Below the pieces are notes generated by a model that searched no databases, had not been told where the DNA came from, and saw nothing but the letters and a program-made list of their open reading frames with translations. From assembly GCA_964650485.1 (NCBI GenBank), contig CAZYTX010000057.1, positions 1 to 22,607 on the forward strand: a DNA stretch of 22,607 nt, read 5' to 3'. Positions 13,148 to 20,690 of this stretch are shown in pieces (position 1 is the first letter of the stretch; the number at the start of each line of letters is the position of its first letter). This DNA comes from CAZYTX01 sp964650485. GTDB taxonomy: Bacteria > RBG-13-61-14 > DATKZS01. Position numbers and translations under genes: made by a program.

Positions 13148-14760
13148 GCTCCTCTTCCGTTCCCCTCCTCCTTGTCGAAGGCTACGGGGCGCGTACGGTT
13201 TTTTATCCTTATCAGGGCCTCGGGCACAGCCTTGATCACGTCCCCGGCGACCAGTCCCTCCTCGCCCTGCTCCTTTGCGGCCACGTCCCCTGCCAGGCCG
13301 TGCAAATACACGCCCAGCACTGCCGCGGCCTCCGCTGACAGGCCCTGGCAGACCAGCCCGGTGATCACGCCGGTTAGCACGTCGCCGGTGCCCCCGCTGG
13401 CCATGCCCGGGTTGCCTGTGAGGTTATAGTATGCATTTCCTTCGGGAGTGACCACCAGTGAGTGGGCCCCTTTCAAGACCAGCACCACCTTGTGCTTTTC
13501 AGCGAACTCCTTGCACACCCGTAGCCGGTCTGCGAGCACCTCTTTTGTGCCCACTCCGGCCAGCCTGGACATCTCCCCTGGATGGGGGGTGAGCACCATG
13601 GGGGCCTTCGCATCATCCAGCATGGAGGGGTCTCCTGCTATTGCGTTCAGCCCGTCCGCGTCTATTACCAGCGGTATAGGGCTTTGCTTTATAATCTCTT
13701 TTACGAACTCTGAAGGGCCCTCTCCCCCTCCGATGCCGGGTCCCAGCGCCGCGGCGGTCTTGTCCTCCATAAGGGTCAAGGCCCTCTCAATTGACACCTG
13801 TGCCAGCATGCCCCGGTCCGTGTCCGGGAGCGGCTCTGTCATGACCTCGGTGGTCTTGGCCTCGAGCACCTGGTGCAAGGACCCCGGACCGGCCAGGGTC
13901 ACCAGGCCGGCGCCCGCACGCAGGGCGCTGTACGCTGCCATGACCGCGGCCCCGGTCTTTCCGGGCGAGCCGGCAAGCACTATGGCGTGCCCTGTCGTTC
14001 CCTTGTGTGCGTCCTCGGGCCGCCCGGGCAGCAGCGCCGTTGCCAGGTCCCGGGTGATGATCCTGTGGGGGACCTTTTCGTACAGCTCCGCTGGCAAGGA
14101 TATGTCCACCAGCGCCAGGGCGCCCGTCATCGCGGCCCCTGGGAAGGAGAGCTGCCCTGTCTTGATGGCGCCGAAGGTCGCGGTCGAGTCGGCCTCCACC
14201 GCGGCCCCCATGACCTGGCCGGTGTCGGCGTTTATGCCGGACGGTATGTCCACGGCGAACACCCTCATGCCGGGGCGCTCGCGTGCCATGGCGTTGATGA
14301 ATCCTATGGCCTGGGCGTAAAACCCCTCCACCGGCTTGTCTATGCCGGTGCCGAGGATCGCGTCCACCAGAAGGTCCGAGTGGCGGATGTGATAGCGGTA
14401 GTCCTCCAGGGCGGCGTAGTCCAGGGCCTCTAACACGGGGGCCCTCATATTGATAAGTATGTCGAGGTTGGCCCTCGCGTCCCCTTTTATGTCCTCTTTC
14501 CGGGCCAGCAGATACAGGTCAACCTCTACCCCGGAGTTCATGAGGTGGCGGGCGATCACGCAGCCGTCGCCCCCGTTGTTGCCCTTGCCACAGAACACCG
14601 AGACCTTTTCGGGGGCCTCTTCCTCCATGATCATCTCGAACGCTCCCCTGCCGGCGTTCTCCATGAGGATGATGCCGGGAACCTTGTACTCCTCTATGGC
14701 CTTTCTGTCCATCTCGCGCATCATGTCCACGCTCGCGACCCTGTCTTTGATCCACGCCAT
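13144..14760 (-). CDS. nnr: Bifunctional NAD(P)HX epimerase / ADP-dependent NAD(P)HX dehydratase
   Basis: Repairs hydrated, inactive NADH and NADPH. Residues 1-215 are the epimerase (YjeF N-terminal) domain, with ILMENAGRGA, GKGNNGGDGCVIARHL and AVDIPSGINADTGQ. Residues 225-515 are the ribokinase-like dehydratase domain, with HKGTTGHAIVLAGSPGKTGA, LGPGIGG, VIDADGLNAIAG, LTPHPGEMSRLAG and NPGMASGGTGDVLTG. The full length of 538 residues fits the fused form. It starts 3 bp after the acpS stop and overlaps tsaE by 4 bp, so translation is probably coupled. Confidence 0.94.
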   Translation of the reverse strand: MAWIKDRVASVDMMREMDRKAIEEYKVPGIILMENAGRGAFEMIMEEEAPEKVSVFCGKGNNGGDGCVIARHLMNSGVEVDLYLLARKEDIKGDARANLDILINMRAPVLEALDYAALEDYRYHIRHSDLLVDAILGTGIDKPVEGFYAQAIGFINAMARERPGMRVFAVDIPSGINADTGQVMGAAVEADSTATFGAIKTGQLSFPGAAMTGALALVDISLPAELYEKVPHRIITRDLATALLPGRPEDAHKGTTGHAIVLAGSPGKTGAAVMAAYSALRAGAGLVTLAGPGSLHQVLEAKTTEVMTEPLPDTDRGMLAQVSIERALTLMEDKTAAALGPGIGGGEGPSEFVKEIIKQSPIPLVIDADGLNAIAGDPSMLDDAKAPMVLTPHPGEMSRLAGVGTKEVLADRLRVCKEFAEKHKVVLVLKGAHSLVVTPEGNAYYNLTGNPGMASGGTGDVLTGVITGLVCQGLSAEAAAVLGVYLHGLAGDVAAKEQGEEGLVAGDVIKAVPEALIRIKNRTRPVAFDKEEGNGRGA

Positions 14761-14763
14761 GGT

Positions 14764-15153
14764 TCAACCCTCCCGGCCGGTCTCGGCTATGGCCTGTGCC
14801 ATTGCCAGGTCAGCCTCGTGCGCCATTGAGAGGTGCAGGGCTTGTACGCCCATGTCCCGGGCCGCTTTTTGCGCTCCCTGGTGCAGGACCAGCACGGGCC
14901 TGCCCCGTTCTCCTCTGGACACCTCGATGTGCACGAACCTCACCCCGCTGCCCCATCCGTGTCCCAGGGCCTTCATCACCGCCTCCTTGGCCGCGAACCT
15001 GGCGGCATAGGCCTCGGCCGGGCGCCTGCGTCCCTCGCAGTAATCTATCTCCGCGGGGGTGAAAACGCGCCTTGTAAAGCGCCCGCCGAAGCGTTCGATC
15101 ATCCGCCTCACCCTTTCCACGGGCACGGCGTCTATTCCCACTCCTTTTATCAT
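14764..15153 (-). CDS. acpS: Holo-[acyl-carrier-protein] synthase
   Basis: Transfers 4'-phosphopantetheine from CoA to the acyl carrier protein. At 129 residues it has the normal length. Metal-binding Asp8 (GVGIDAVPVER) and Glu57 (RFAAKEAVMKALG) are present. The C-terminal LSMAHEADLAMA corresponds to the usual LS-x-SHE motif, with Ala in place of Ser. The start ATG overlaps the pdxJ stop (ATGA, 4 bp), a standard coupling arrangement in this cluster. Confidence 0.93.
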   Translation of the reverse strand: MIKGVGIDAVPVERVRRMIERFGGRFTRRVFTPAEIDYCEGRRRPAEAYAARFAAKEAVMKALGHGWGSGVRFVHIEVSRGERGRPVLVLHQGAQKAARDMGVQALHLSMAHEADLAMAQAIAETGREG

Positions 15154-15875
15154 TTCCTCGCCAGCAACTCCTTCATCTCGCGCACGGCCTGATCCAGCCC
15201 CACCATCACCGCCCTGGATATGATGGAATGCCCGATGTTGTACTCCTCGATCTCGGCGATGTTAAGCAGCAGTGAGACGTTGTGGTAGTGCAGCCCGTGG
15301 CCCGCGTGCACCCTGAGGCCTAGCTTGGCCGCGGCCTTTGCGGTGTTTATGATGGCCTGGTACTCGCGCTCTATCTGCTTTTCTTCTCCCGCCTCGCAAT
15401 ACCTTCCGGTGTGTATCTCTATGGCGTCGGCGCCGGTCTTGTGCGCTGCGCGCACCTGCTCCACGTCGGGGTCAATGAACAGGCTTGTGACTATGTCCGC
15501 CTCCTTCATCATGGCCGCGGTCTTCTTGATGGCGTCCAGGTGCAGGTTCACGTCCAGGCCCCCCTCGGTGGTGACCTCCTCCCTGCGCTCGGGCACCAGG
15601 CAAATGCTGTATGGTTTCAGGTACAGCGCTATCTTTTCCATCTCGTGGGTGTTGGCCATCTCCAGGTTGAGCCGGGTCTGCACGGTCTCGGTGAGTATCT
15701 TCACGTCCCGGTCCTGTATGTGTCTCCTGTCCTCCCGGAGGTGCACGGTTATCTGGTCGGCGCCGGCCATCTCGGCAATGGCCGCCGCGGCCACAGGATC
15801 AGGATACAAAACGTTCCCCCTGGCCTCGCGCAAGGTGGCCACGTGATCAATGTTCACTCCCAGCCGGGGGTTCAC
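15150..15875 (-). CDS. pdxJ: Pyridoxine 5'-phosphate synthase
   Basis: Condenses 1-deoxyxylulose 5-phosphate with 3-amino-2-oxopropyl phosphate to pyridoxine 5'-phosphate, the last ring-forming step of the DXP-dependent vitamin B6 route. The family signature is strong: LGVNIDHVATLREARG at the N-terminus, ITVHLREDRRHIQD, LNLEMANTHEM, and HAGHGLHYHN near the C-terminus. The length of 241 residues is normal. The start is GTG at 15875, supported by AAAGGAGG six bases upstream and by the conserved N-terminus. It lies 30 bp after glmM. Confidence 0.95.
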   Translation of the reverse strand: MNPRLGVNIDHVATLREARGNVLYPDPVAAAAIAEMAGADQITVHLREDRRHIQDRDVKILTETVQTRLNLEMANTHEMEKIALYLKPYSICLVPERREEVTTEGGLDVNLHLDAIKKTAAMMKEADIVTSLFIDPDVEQVRAAHKTGADAIEIHTGRYCEAGEEKQIEREYQAIINTAKAAAKLGLRVHAGHGLHYHNVSLLLNIAEIEEYNIGHSIISRAVMVGLDQAVREMKELLARK

Positions 15876-15905
15876 CGGTCGCCTCCTTTTCTCAGCGCGT
15901 ACATT

Positions 15906-17255
15906 TCAGCCGATCTCCTTTTTAATCTGGTTTGCGATGTCTTTCGCCATTTTGTCTATGTCCTTCCTGGACGGTCCTTCCACCATGACCCTGGCCAGCA
16001 TCTCGGTGCCGGAGTAGCGCACCAGCACGCGGCCCTTTCCGTCGAGCCTGTTCTCGGCCTTCTCGATGGCCTTTTTCACCGAGGCGACCTCGTCCAGGTT
16101 GGGCTTCTCCTTGACCTTGATGTTAATGAGCACCTGGGGCAGCCTCTCCATTACCATTGCGAGCTCGGAGAGCTCCTTGCCGGTGTCCTTCATTATGGAG
16201 AGCACCTGCAGTGCGGTGACGATGCCGTCGCCGGTGGTGGAGTAGTCCATGAACACCAGGTGGCCGGACTGCTCGCCCCCGAAGTTCATGCCCCTGGCAC
16301 GCATCTCCTCCACCACGTAGCGGTCGCCCACCCTGGCCCGTATCACCTTTGCTCCCAGCCGCTTCATGAACAGGTCCAGGCCCATGTTGCTCATGACCGT
16401 GGCCACCACGGTCTTCTTCTTGAGCCTGCGTTTTTGAAGCAAATCCGAGCCGCAGATGGCCATGACCGCGTCCCCGTCCACCACCTGGCCGGTCTCATCC
16501 ACGAACACCGCCCGGTCGCCATCGCCGTCCAGCGCCACTCCCAGGTGGGCCTTGTGTTTTTTTACCAGGCCTTTCACCTTGTCAGGGTAGAGGGCCCCGC
16601 AGTTCTTGTTTATGTTCTCGCCGTTCGGGTCCACACCCGTGTCTATGACCTTTGCGCCCAGCTCGGCGAAGATTACGGGCGCCACCTTGTAGGCGGCCCC
16701 GTTTGCGCAGTCCACCACTATCTTCATCCCGTCCAGGGTGTACTTGTCCGGGAAGGTGTTCTTGCACTGCACTATGTACCTGCCGTCCGAGTCCTCCACC
16801 CGGAAGGCCTTGCCGATCTCCCTTGCCGTGGGCCGGAGCGAGTCGAGCTTGCCGGAGATGATCAGGTCCTCGATCCGCTGCTCGTCCTCGTCCGGGAGCT
16901 TGAAGCCGTCGCGCGAGAATATCTTGATGCCGTTGTCCTGGTACGGGTTGTGGGACGCTGAGATCATGATGCCGGCGTCCGCGCGCATGCTTATTGTGAG
17001 GAACGCTATTGCCGGTGTGGGCAGCGGCCCGACCAGTAACACGTCCACGCCCATGGAGCATATGCCGGATGCCAGTGCCTGCTCCAGCATGTACCCTGAC
17101 AGCCGGGTGTCCTTTCCGATCAGCACCCGGTGCCGGTGTTCCGTGTTCTTGAATATATAGGCCGTGGCCCTGCCGATCTGGATGGCCATCTCCGAGGTCA
17201 AGGGATGCACGTTGGCCACGCCCCTGACCCCGTCGGTGCCGAACAGTTTAGCCAT
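15906..17255 (-). CDS. glmM: Phosphoglucosamine mutase
   Basis: Interconverts glucosamine 6-phosphate and 1-phosphate on the way to UDP-GlcNAc, for peptidoglycan and LPS. The 449-residue protein has the GlmM start LFGTDGVRGVAN, the phosphoserine loop ISASHNPYQDNGIK (Ser101), the metal loop DGDGDRAVFVDE, the sugar loop GEQSGHLVF and the phosphate loop RYSGTEMLARVMVEG. AAGGGAGG precedes the ATG by six bases. It starts 30 bp after folP. In related genomes a diadenylate cyclase (cdaA) and a YbbR-type gene often sit just upstream; here they do not. Confidence 0.95.
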   Translation of the reverse strand: MAKLFGTDGVRGVANVHPLTSEMAIQIGRATAYIFKNTEHRHRVLIGKDTRLSGYMLEQALASGICSMGVDVLLVGPLPTPAIAFLTISMRADAGIMISASHNPYQDNGIKIFSRDGFKLPDEDEQRIEDLIISGKLDSLRPTAREIGKAFRVEDSDGRYIVQCKNTFPDKYTLDGMKIVVDCANGAAYKVAPVIFAELGAKVIDTGVDPNGENINKNCGALYPDKVKGLVKKHKAHLGVALDGDGDRAVFVDETGQVVDGDAVMAICGSDLLQKRRLKKKTVVATVMSNMGLDLFMKRLGAKVIRARVGDRYVVEEMRARGMNFGGEQSGHLVFMDYSTTGDGIVTALQVLSIMKDTGKELSELAMVMERLPQVLINIKVKEKPNLDEVASVKKAIEKAENRLDGKGRVLVRYSGTEMLARVMVEGPSRKDIDKMAKDIANQIKKEIG

Positions 17256-17285
17256 GTTACGCCTCCCTTGCTGTGAGCTTCCCTG

Positions 17286-18500
17286 TCATTGCCATGCCTC
17301 GCCCTCTGCTATGGCCCATGCCATGTCCACGTATTGCTTCACTCCCGCGGGGTCGTGCACCCTGAGTATGTGGGCGCCCGATAGTACACCCGCCACCAGT
17401 GCGGCTGCCGTGCCCTCCAAGCGCTCGTCAATCTGCGCTCCCAGCACCGCCCCGATAAAGGACTTGTTGGACGGCCCGAGCAGGATGGGCCTACCCAGGG
17501 ACCTGAGCCTCCATAAGTCCCTTATGATCTCCAGGTTGTGGGCCACGGTCTTTCCGAACCCTATACCCGGGTCAACAATGATAGACTCCTCGGACACGCC
17601 CGCTGATACGGCCCTGTCAATGCCTTCCCGGAGGTACGATATGATCTCGCCGAAGAGGTCGTGATAGCGCGGGTCCTTCTGCATGGTGCGAGGCGTGCCC
17701 TTCATATGCATGAGGATAAGCCCCGTGCCCGTGTCCGCGGCCAGGCCGGCCATGTCAGGGTCGGCCAGGGCTGTAACGTCGTTTATAACAGCCGCGCCGG
17801 CCTCGACGGCCTTCCCCGCCACCACCGCCTTGCCGGTGTCAATGGATATGAACGCGCCCTGGTCAAAAAGGGCCTCGATAACCGGCATCACCCGCTCCAG
17901 CTCCTCTTCCGCGGACACCGGCTCGGAACTCGGCCTGGTGCTCTCTCCGCCCACGTCTATGATGTCTGCCCCCTCGCGCATGAGCTTCTTGCCGTGCTCG
18001 ACGGCCGCGGCCTGGTCGAAGAACCTGCCCCCGTCGTAAAAGGAGTCCGGGGTGGCGTTTATGATGCCCATGATGAGAGGCTTCTTGCCCAGCTCGAGCT
18101 CTCCTCTGGGCGCGGGCACCTTGAACACTTTCCTCTCGACCCCGGCCATGAGCGATGAGAGGTCCCGGGCCAGCTCTGAGAGGCCGAAAGGCGCCTCTTT
18201 GATCTTTTCCCTTAAGGCCTCGTACTGGTCCAGTGTTCCCATGAGTATCACGTCCGTGCTCTCGCCCCTGCCGGCGTACGCGTTCACCGACTCCGCGGCC
18301 TCGGCGCCCGCCTTCAGCATGACCTGCTTTATTATGTTGGCCCCGGCAACCGGCACTCCCTCCAGCTTTATGCAGTAGTGCCTCATCTTGGGTGCCATGG
18401 CCAGGACACCCTCCTGGTCGGCGTTCACCGCCTGGAGCCTTTGCCCGGCCTCCTCCTCGCTTCTCGCGATCGTAAGATGAGCGTTGAATTTCATGCCCAT
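17286..18500 (-). CDS. folP: Dihydropteroate synthase with N-terminal extension
   Basis: Joins p-aminobenzoate to the pterin diphosphate in folate synthesis and is the sulfonamide target. The catalytic TIM barrel covers about residues 138-400: GIINATPDSFYDGG, IIDVGGESTRP, SIDTGKAVVAGKAVEAGAA, INDVTAL, HMKGTPRTMQ, VDPGIGFGKT, LGPSNKSFIG and RVHDPAG. The first 130 residues are an extra domain (MAPKMRHYCIKLEGVP, ANIIKQVMLKAGAEAAES, TDVILMGTLDQYEAL). Such an extension occurs in the roughly 400-residue subtype of several bacteria; its role is not known to me. AAGGGG lies six bases before the ATG. It is the first gene of the tight run to tsaE. The 308-bp gap upstream separates it from argC and may hold its promoter, though I see no clear boxes. 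Confidence 0.94.
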   Translation of the reverse strand: MGMKFNAHLTIARSEEEAGQRLQAVNADQEGVLAMAPKMRHYCIKLEGVPVAGANIIKQVMLKAGAEAAESVNAYAGRGESTDVILMGTLDQYEALREKIKEAPFGLSELARDLSSLMAGVERKVFKVPAPRGELELGKKPLIMGIINATPDSFYDGGRFFDQAAAVEHGKKLMREGADIIDVGGESTRPSSEPVSAEEELERVMPVIEALFDQGAFISIDTGKAVVAGKAVEAGAAVINDVTALADPDMAGLAADTGTGLILMHMKGTPRTMQKDPRYHDLFGEIISYLREGIDRAVSAGVSEESIIVDPGIGFGKTVAHNLEIIRDLWRLRSLGRPILLGPSNKSFIGAVLGAQIDERLEGTAAALVAGVLSGAHILRVHDPAGVKQYVDMAWAIAEGEAWQ

Positions 18501-18624
18501 AACCGGCCCCTTAACACGCCACGGGATGCGCGTATGCGCATAGTTTCAAGATATTCCGGGCTGCGCATGAAGTCAAGGAAGAGGGAGCCGGTATAGAGTG
18601 GCGAGGAGCGTGTAGCGGATAAAT

Positions 18625-18797
18625 AAACGCCAAAACGCCAGGGGAAGAAGAGAGCGCCAAGTAGAATCATTCATTTGAATAATTGTGAGCCCTGCTATAG
18701 GCCTCCGCTCTTTCAGAGCTTGAAAAGATTTCTTTTCGTCGTTGCCTCGAAAGCAACTCTCATCTTCCTTGGCGTCTTTCCTGGCGGCTTGGCGTTT
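18625..18797. repeat. Inverted-repeat element with cgccaa arms
   Basis: The left arm aaacgccaaaacgccagg (18625-18642) matches the reverse complement of the right arm (18780-18797) at 16 of 18 bases. The inner flanks (gcgccaag, cttggcgtc) extend the similarity. The core holds two hairpins (18722-18737, 18741-18757). The overall form suggests a small non-autonomous element. No terminal duplication is evident. Confidence 0.6.
18722..18757. repeat. Pair of hairpins inside the inverted-repeat element
   Basis: gaaaaga (18722-18728) pairs with tcttttc (18731-18737). gttgc (18741-18745) pairs with gcaac (18753-18757) around ctcgaaa. On the minus strand the sequence gctttcg-a-gg-caa-cgacgaaaag follows the widespread attccc-gctttcgc-gggaat-gacgaaaag repeat, with stem changes on both sides. 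Confidence 0.5.
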
Positions 18798-18808
18798 AAG
18801 GGGAATGG

Positions 18809-19855
18809 TCAGGGCCTTTGCGGCGCGCTTTCGAGCCCCTGTGTCTCGGGCAATCCCAGCATGAGGTTCATGTTCTGCACCGCGGCTCCGGAGGCCCCTT
18901 TGACCAGGTTGTCCAGGGCGGTGCACACCACGGCCTGCCTTCCGTCGGGCGAGGCGGTGACCGAGATGTCCAGGAAGTTTGTGCCCCGCACTTTGGAGAC
19001 GCAGGGCAGCTCTCCCCCTGGCAGCACCCTTATGAAGGGCTCGTCCCTGTAAGCGTGCTCCAGTATTCTTTGCAGGGCCTTATTGGTGTGCTTCTTGTTG
19101 AGCGCGAGGTAAATGGTTCCGAATATCCCCCGGTTCATGGGCGCGAGGTGGGGGGTAAAGGTGACCGACACCTTCTTTGCCGCTGCCCTTTTAAGCTCCT
19201 GGTCCATCTCCGGCCTATGCCGGTGAGAATAGAGGTTGTAGGCCCTGAACCCCTCGTTGACCTCGCAGAAGGAGAGAGGCAAGTCGGCCTTCCTGCCGGC
19301 GCCCGAGGCCCCGGACTTCATGTCCGCGATCACCCGGCCCGGGTCCGCGGCCCCGGCTTCAAGGAACGGCCGGGCCCCCAGTATGGCCCCGGTGGAGTAG
19401 CAGCCGGGGTTTGCCACCAGCATCGCCTTGCGGATGCGATCGCGGTACAGCTCTGGCATGCCGTACACCGCCTTTTTCAGGAGGTCGGGCCGCTTGTGCT
19501 CGCCGTAGAATTTCCTGTAATCGGAGGGTTTTTTCAGGCGGAAGTCCGCGGACAGGTCCACGGCCTTTATCCCGCGGTCCGCCGCCGCGGCCACGGCCTG
19601 CTGGCTGTTGCCGTGCGGCAGGCAGAAGAATACCAGGTCCGCGGAGGCCGTTGTCTTCGCTGCGTGGAACCTGGTGATCTTTGGCAGGCCAAAGCCGCGG
19701 AATGCAGGGAACAGGTCCTCGTACCTTTGTCCGGTGTCCTTCCTGGAGGTGAGGGCAACTATCTTAACGCTTGGGTGGCCGGCGAGTATGCGCACCAGTT
19801 CCTGTCCGGTGTATCCTGTGGCGCCTGCTATTGCTATTTTCTTTTCTGGTTCCAT
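18809..19855 (-). CDS. argC: N-acetyl-gamma-glutamyl-phosphate reductase
   Basis: Third step of arginine synthesis: NADPH-dependent reduction of N-acetylglutamyl phosphate. The protein has the nucleotide-binding IAGATGYTGQELVRIL at the N-terminus, FFCLPHGNSQQ, and the catalytic Cys152 in ANPGCYSTGAILG. SHRHRPEMDQEL carries the conserved His, and the C-terminus has GASGAAVQNMNLMLGLPE. I chose ATG at 19855 (348 residues), which gives the usual short lead before the GATGYTG loop. GTG at 19876 would add seven residues and lie closer to an intergenic repeat. AAGGA is very close to the ATG and AGGA lies about 11 bases away. No other arg genes are in the window. Confidence 0.93.
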   Translation of the reverse strand: MEPEKKIAIAGATGYTGQELVRILAGHPSVKIVALTSRKDTGQRYEDLFPAFRGFGLPKITRFHAAKTTASADLVFFCLPHGNSQQAVAAAADRGIKAVDLSADFRLKKPSDYRKFYGEHKRPDLLKKAVYGMPELYRDRIRKAMLVANPGCYSTGAILGARPFLEAGAADPGRVIADMKSGASGAGRKADLPLSFCEVNEGFRAYNLYSHRHRPEMDQELKRAAAKKVSVTFTPHLAPMNRGIFGTIYLALNKKHTNKALQRILEHAYRDEPFIRVLPGGELPCVSKVRGTNFLDISVTASPDGRQAVVCTALDNLVKGASGAAVQNMNLMLGLPETQGLESAPQRP

Positions 19856-19883
19856 TGTCCTTGTTTTCCTAAACACCTTTTTA

Positions 19884-19903
19884 TTTCACGCAAAGGCGCA
19901 AAG
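19884..19903. repeat. Interspersed repeat unit (cgcaaaggcgcaaag)
   Basis: tttcacgcaaaggcgcaaag is a two-unit form of a short tandem motif I know from intergenic regions of many Gram-negative genomes. It lies directly beside the hairpin repeat at 19927-20010, upstream of argC. Confidence 0.45.
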
Positions 19904-19926
19904 AATTAAAAAATTTATCTTTTAGT

Positions 19927-20010
19927 TCGCACAGGGACACAGAGTGCACAGAGGCATGAAAATAAATTCTCATGGGATGATAAATTAAGAGCTCTGTGTT
20001 CTCTGTGCGA
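19927..20010. repeat. Inverted repeat with tcgcacag arms
   Basis: tcgcacag (19927-19934) pairs with ctgtgcga (20003-20010). The pairing continues through gacacagag against ctctgtgtt with one bulge. A 40-50-bp AT-rich loop lies between the arms. It sits after the stop of the zinc-ribbon gene and before argC, so it may also limit read-through, although no clean T-run follows the stem. Confidence 0.6.
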
Positions 20011-20038
20011 TAAAAAATCTTCCCGCTCAACCTTAATC

Positions 20039-20632
20039 TCATCCGGCCTCCCGGCTGACGGTGAAGCCGCAGGAGGGGCATTTCCAGAAGGTCCTGCCCG
20101 CTCGGAGGTAAAAAGCTCCCGCTGCCAGTGCTATGCCCGAGCTTATAAAGAGCAGGTGGAAGAGTACGCCGGCAGCCAGCAGCGCAGCCCCCAGCGCGAG
20201 CAGGGCCACCGGTCCGGACATGGAGTAGGGCCGGGTGCGGGCTATCATCATGTCGGCCCCGCACTGGGCGCACGGTATCTCGGACACCCCTTTTCGGCCG
20301 GAGAACAGGGAAAGCAGCGGCGCCGGCATCTTCGTTTTTTTCTTTTTCTTTTTTCTGGGCGCTATGAATGTCTCGGACGAGGTCTCGCCTTTTTCCTGGA
20401 CCGCCTCTGCGGCGTTCTTCTTTTTGCCGGGCTTTTTTGCTTTCCTGGTGATTATAGCCGCCGGGCTCTTTGGCAGCCGGAGCCTGGCTTTCATCCTGTT
20501 CAGCGCGGATGCCTGGTCCTGCGGTATGCTTACCTGTATGGGCCTCGGCTCGCCGGTTTTGAGGTCCACCTGGCACCTGCGGCAGACCTGGTCGCCGGGC
20601 GAGTGCACCAGCCCGCACTTGGGACACCTCAT
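20039..20632 (-). CDS. Zinc-ribbon membrane protein of unknown function
   Basis: The N-terminus is a complete zinc ribbon (MRCPKCGLVHSPGDQVCRRC). Residues 60-105 are very lysine-rich, including a run of six Lys. A second CxxC (CAQC, near residue 121) comes next, then two hydrophobic segments (about residues 139-168), and a third CxxC (CPSC, near residue 187) at the C-terminus. If the hydrophobic pair is a membrane hairpin, the second ribbon's halves are joined by it and both lie in the cytoplasm. I do not recognise a named family. GGGGAG lies seven bases before the ATG. It follows the acyl-CoA dehydrogenase by 58 bp and may be co-transcribed with it, with no evident functional link. Confidence 0.75.
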   Translation of the reverse strand: MRCPKCGLVHSPGDQVCRRCQVDLKTGEPRPIQVSIPQDQASALNRMKARLRLPKSPAAIITRKAKKPGKKKNAAEAVQEKGETSSETFIAPRKKKKKKTKMPAPLLSLFSGRKGVSEIPCAQCGADMMIARTRPYSMSGPVALLALGAALLAAGVLFHLLFISSGIALAAGAFYLRAGRTFWKCPSCGFTVSREAG

Positions 20633-20690
20633 GCCCGCTCCCCTCGATCGCTTATATTGATCATGCTTTCCTGCATTGTCAGTCCCCGGC

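Larger units (their letters stand above)
18501..18808. other. 308-bp gap between argC and folP
   Basis: I see no convincing gene here. The stretch holds the inverted-repeat element at 18625-18797 with inner hairpins, and a small palindrome (atgcgc at 18525-18530 with gcgcat at 18535-18540) nearer folP. One antisense reading contains ESCFRGNDEKK, a peptide typical of mistranslated intergenic repeats rather than a real protein. Confidence 0.6.

Noticed and set aside
15411..16961. 516-codon plus-strand frame opposite pdxJ and glmM
   Set aside because: It is antisense to two well-supported genes and His/Val/Leu-rich, as expected from a reverse-complement shadow of GC-rich codons.
18573..18926. 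Minus-strand open frame across the argC-folP gap
   Set aside because: It overlaps the end of argC and translates the repeat element (ESCFRGNDEKK), a known sign of a false gene in intergenic repeats.
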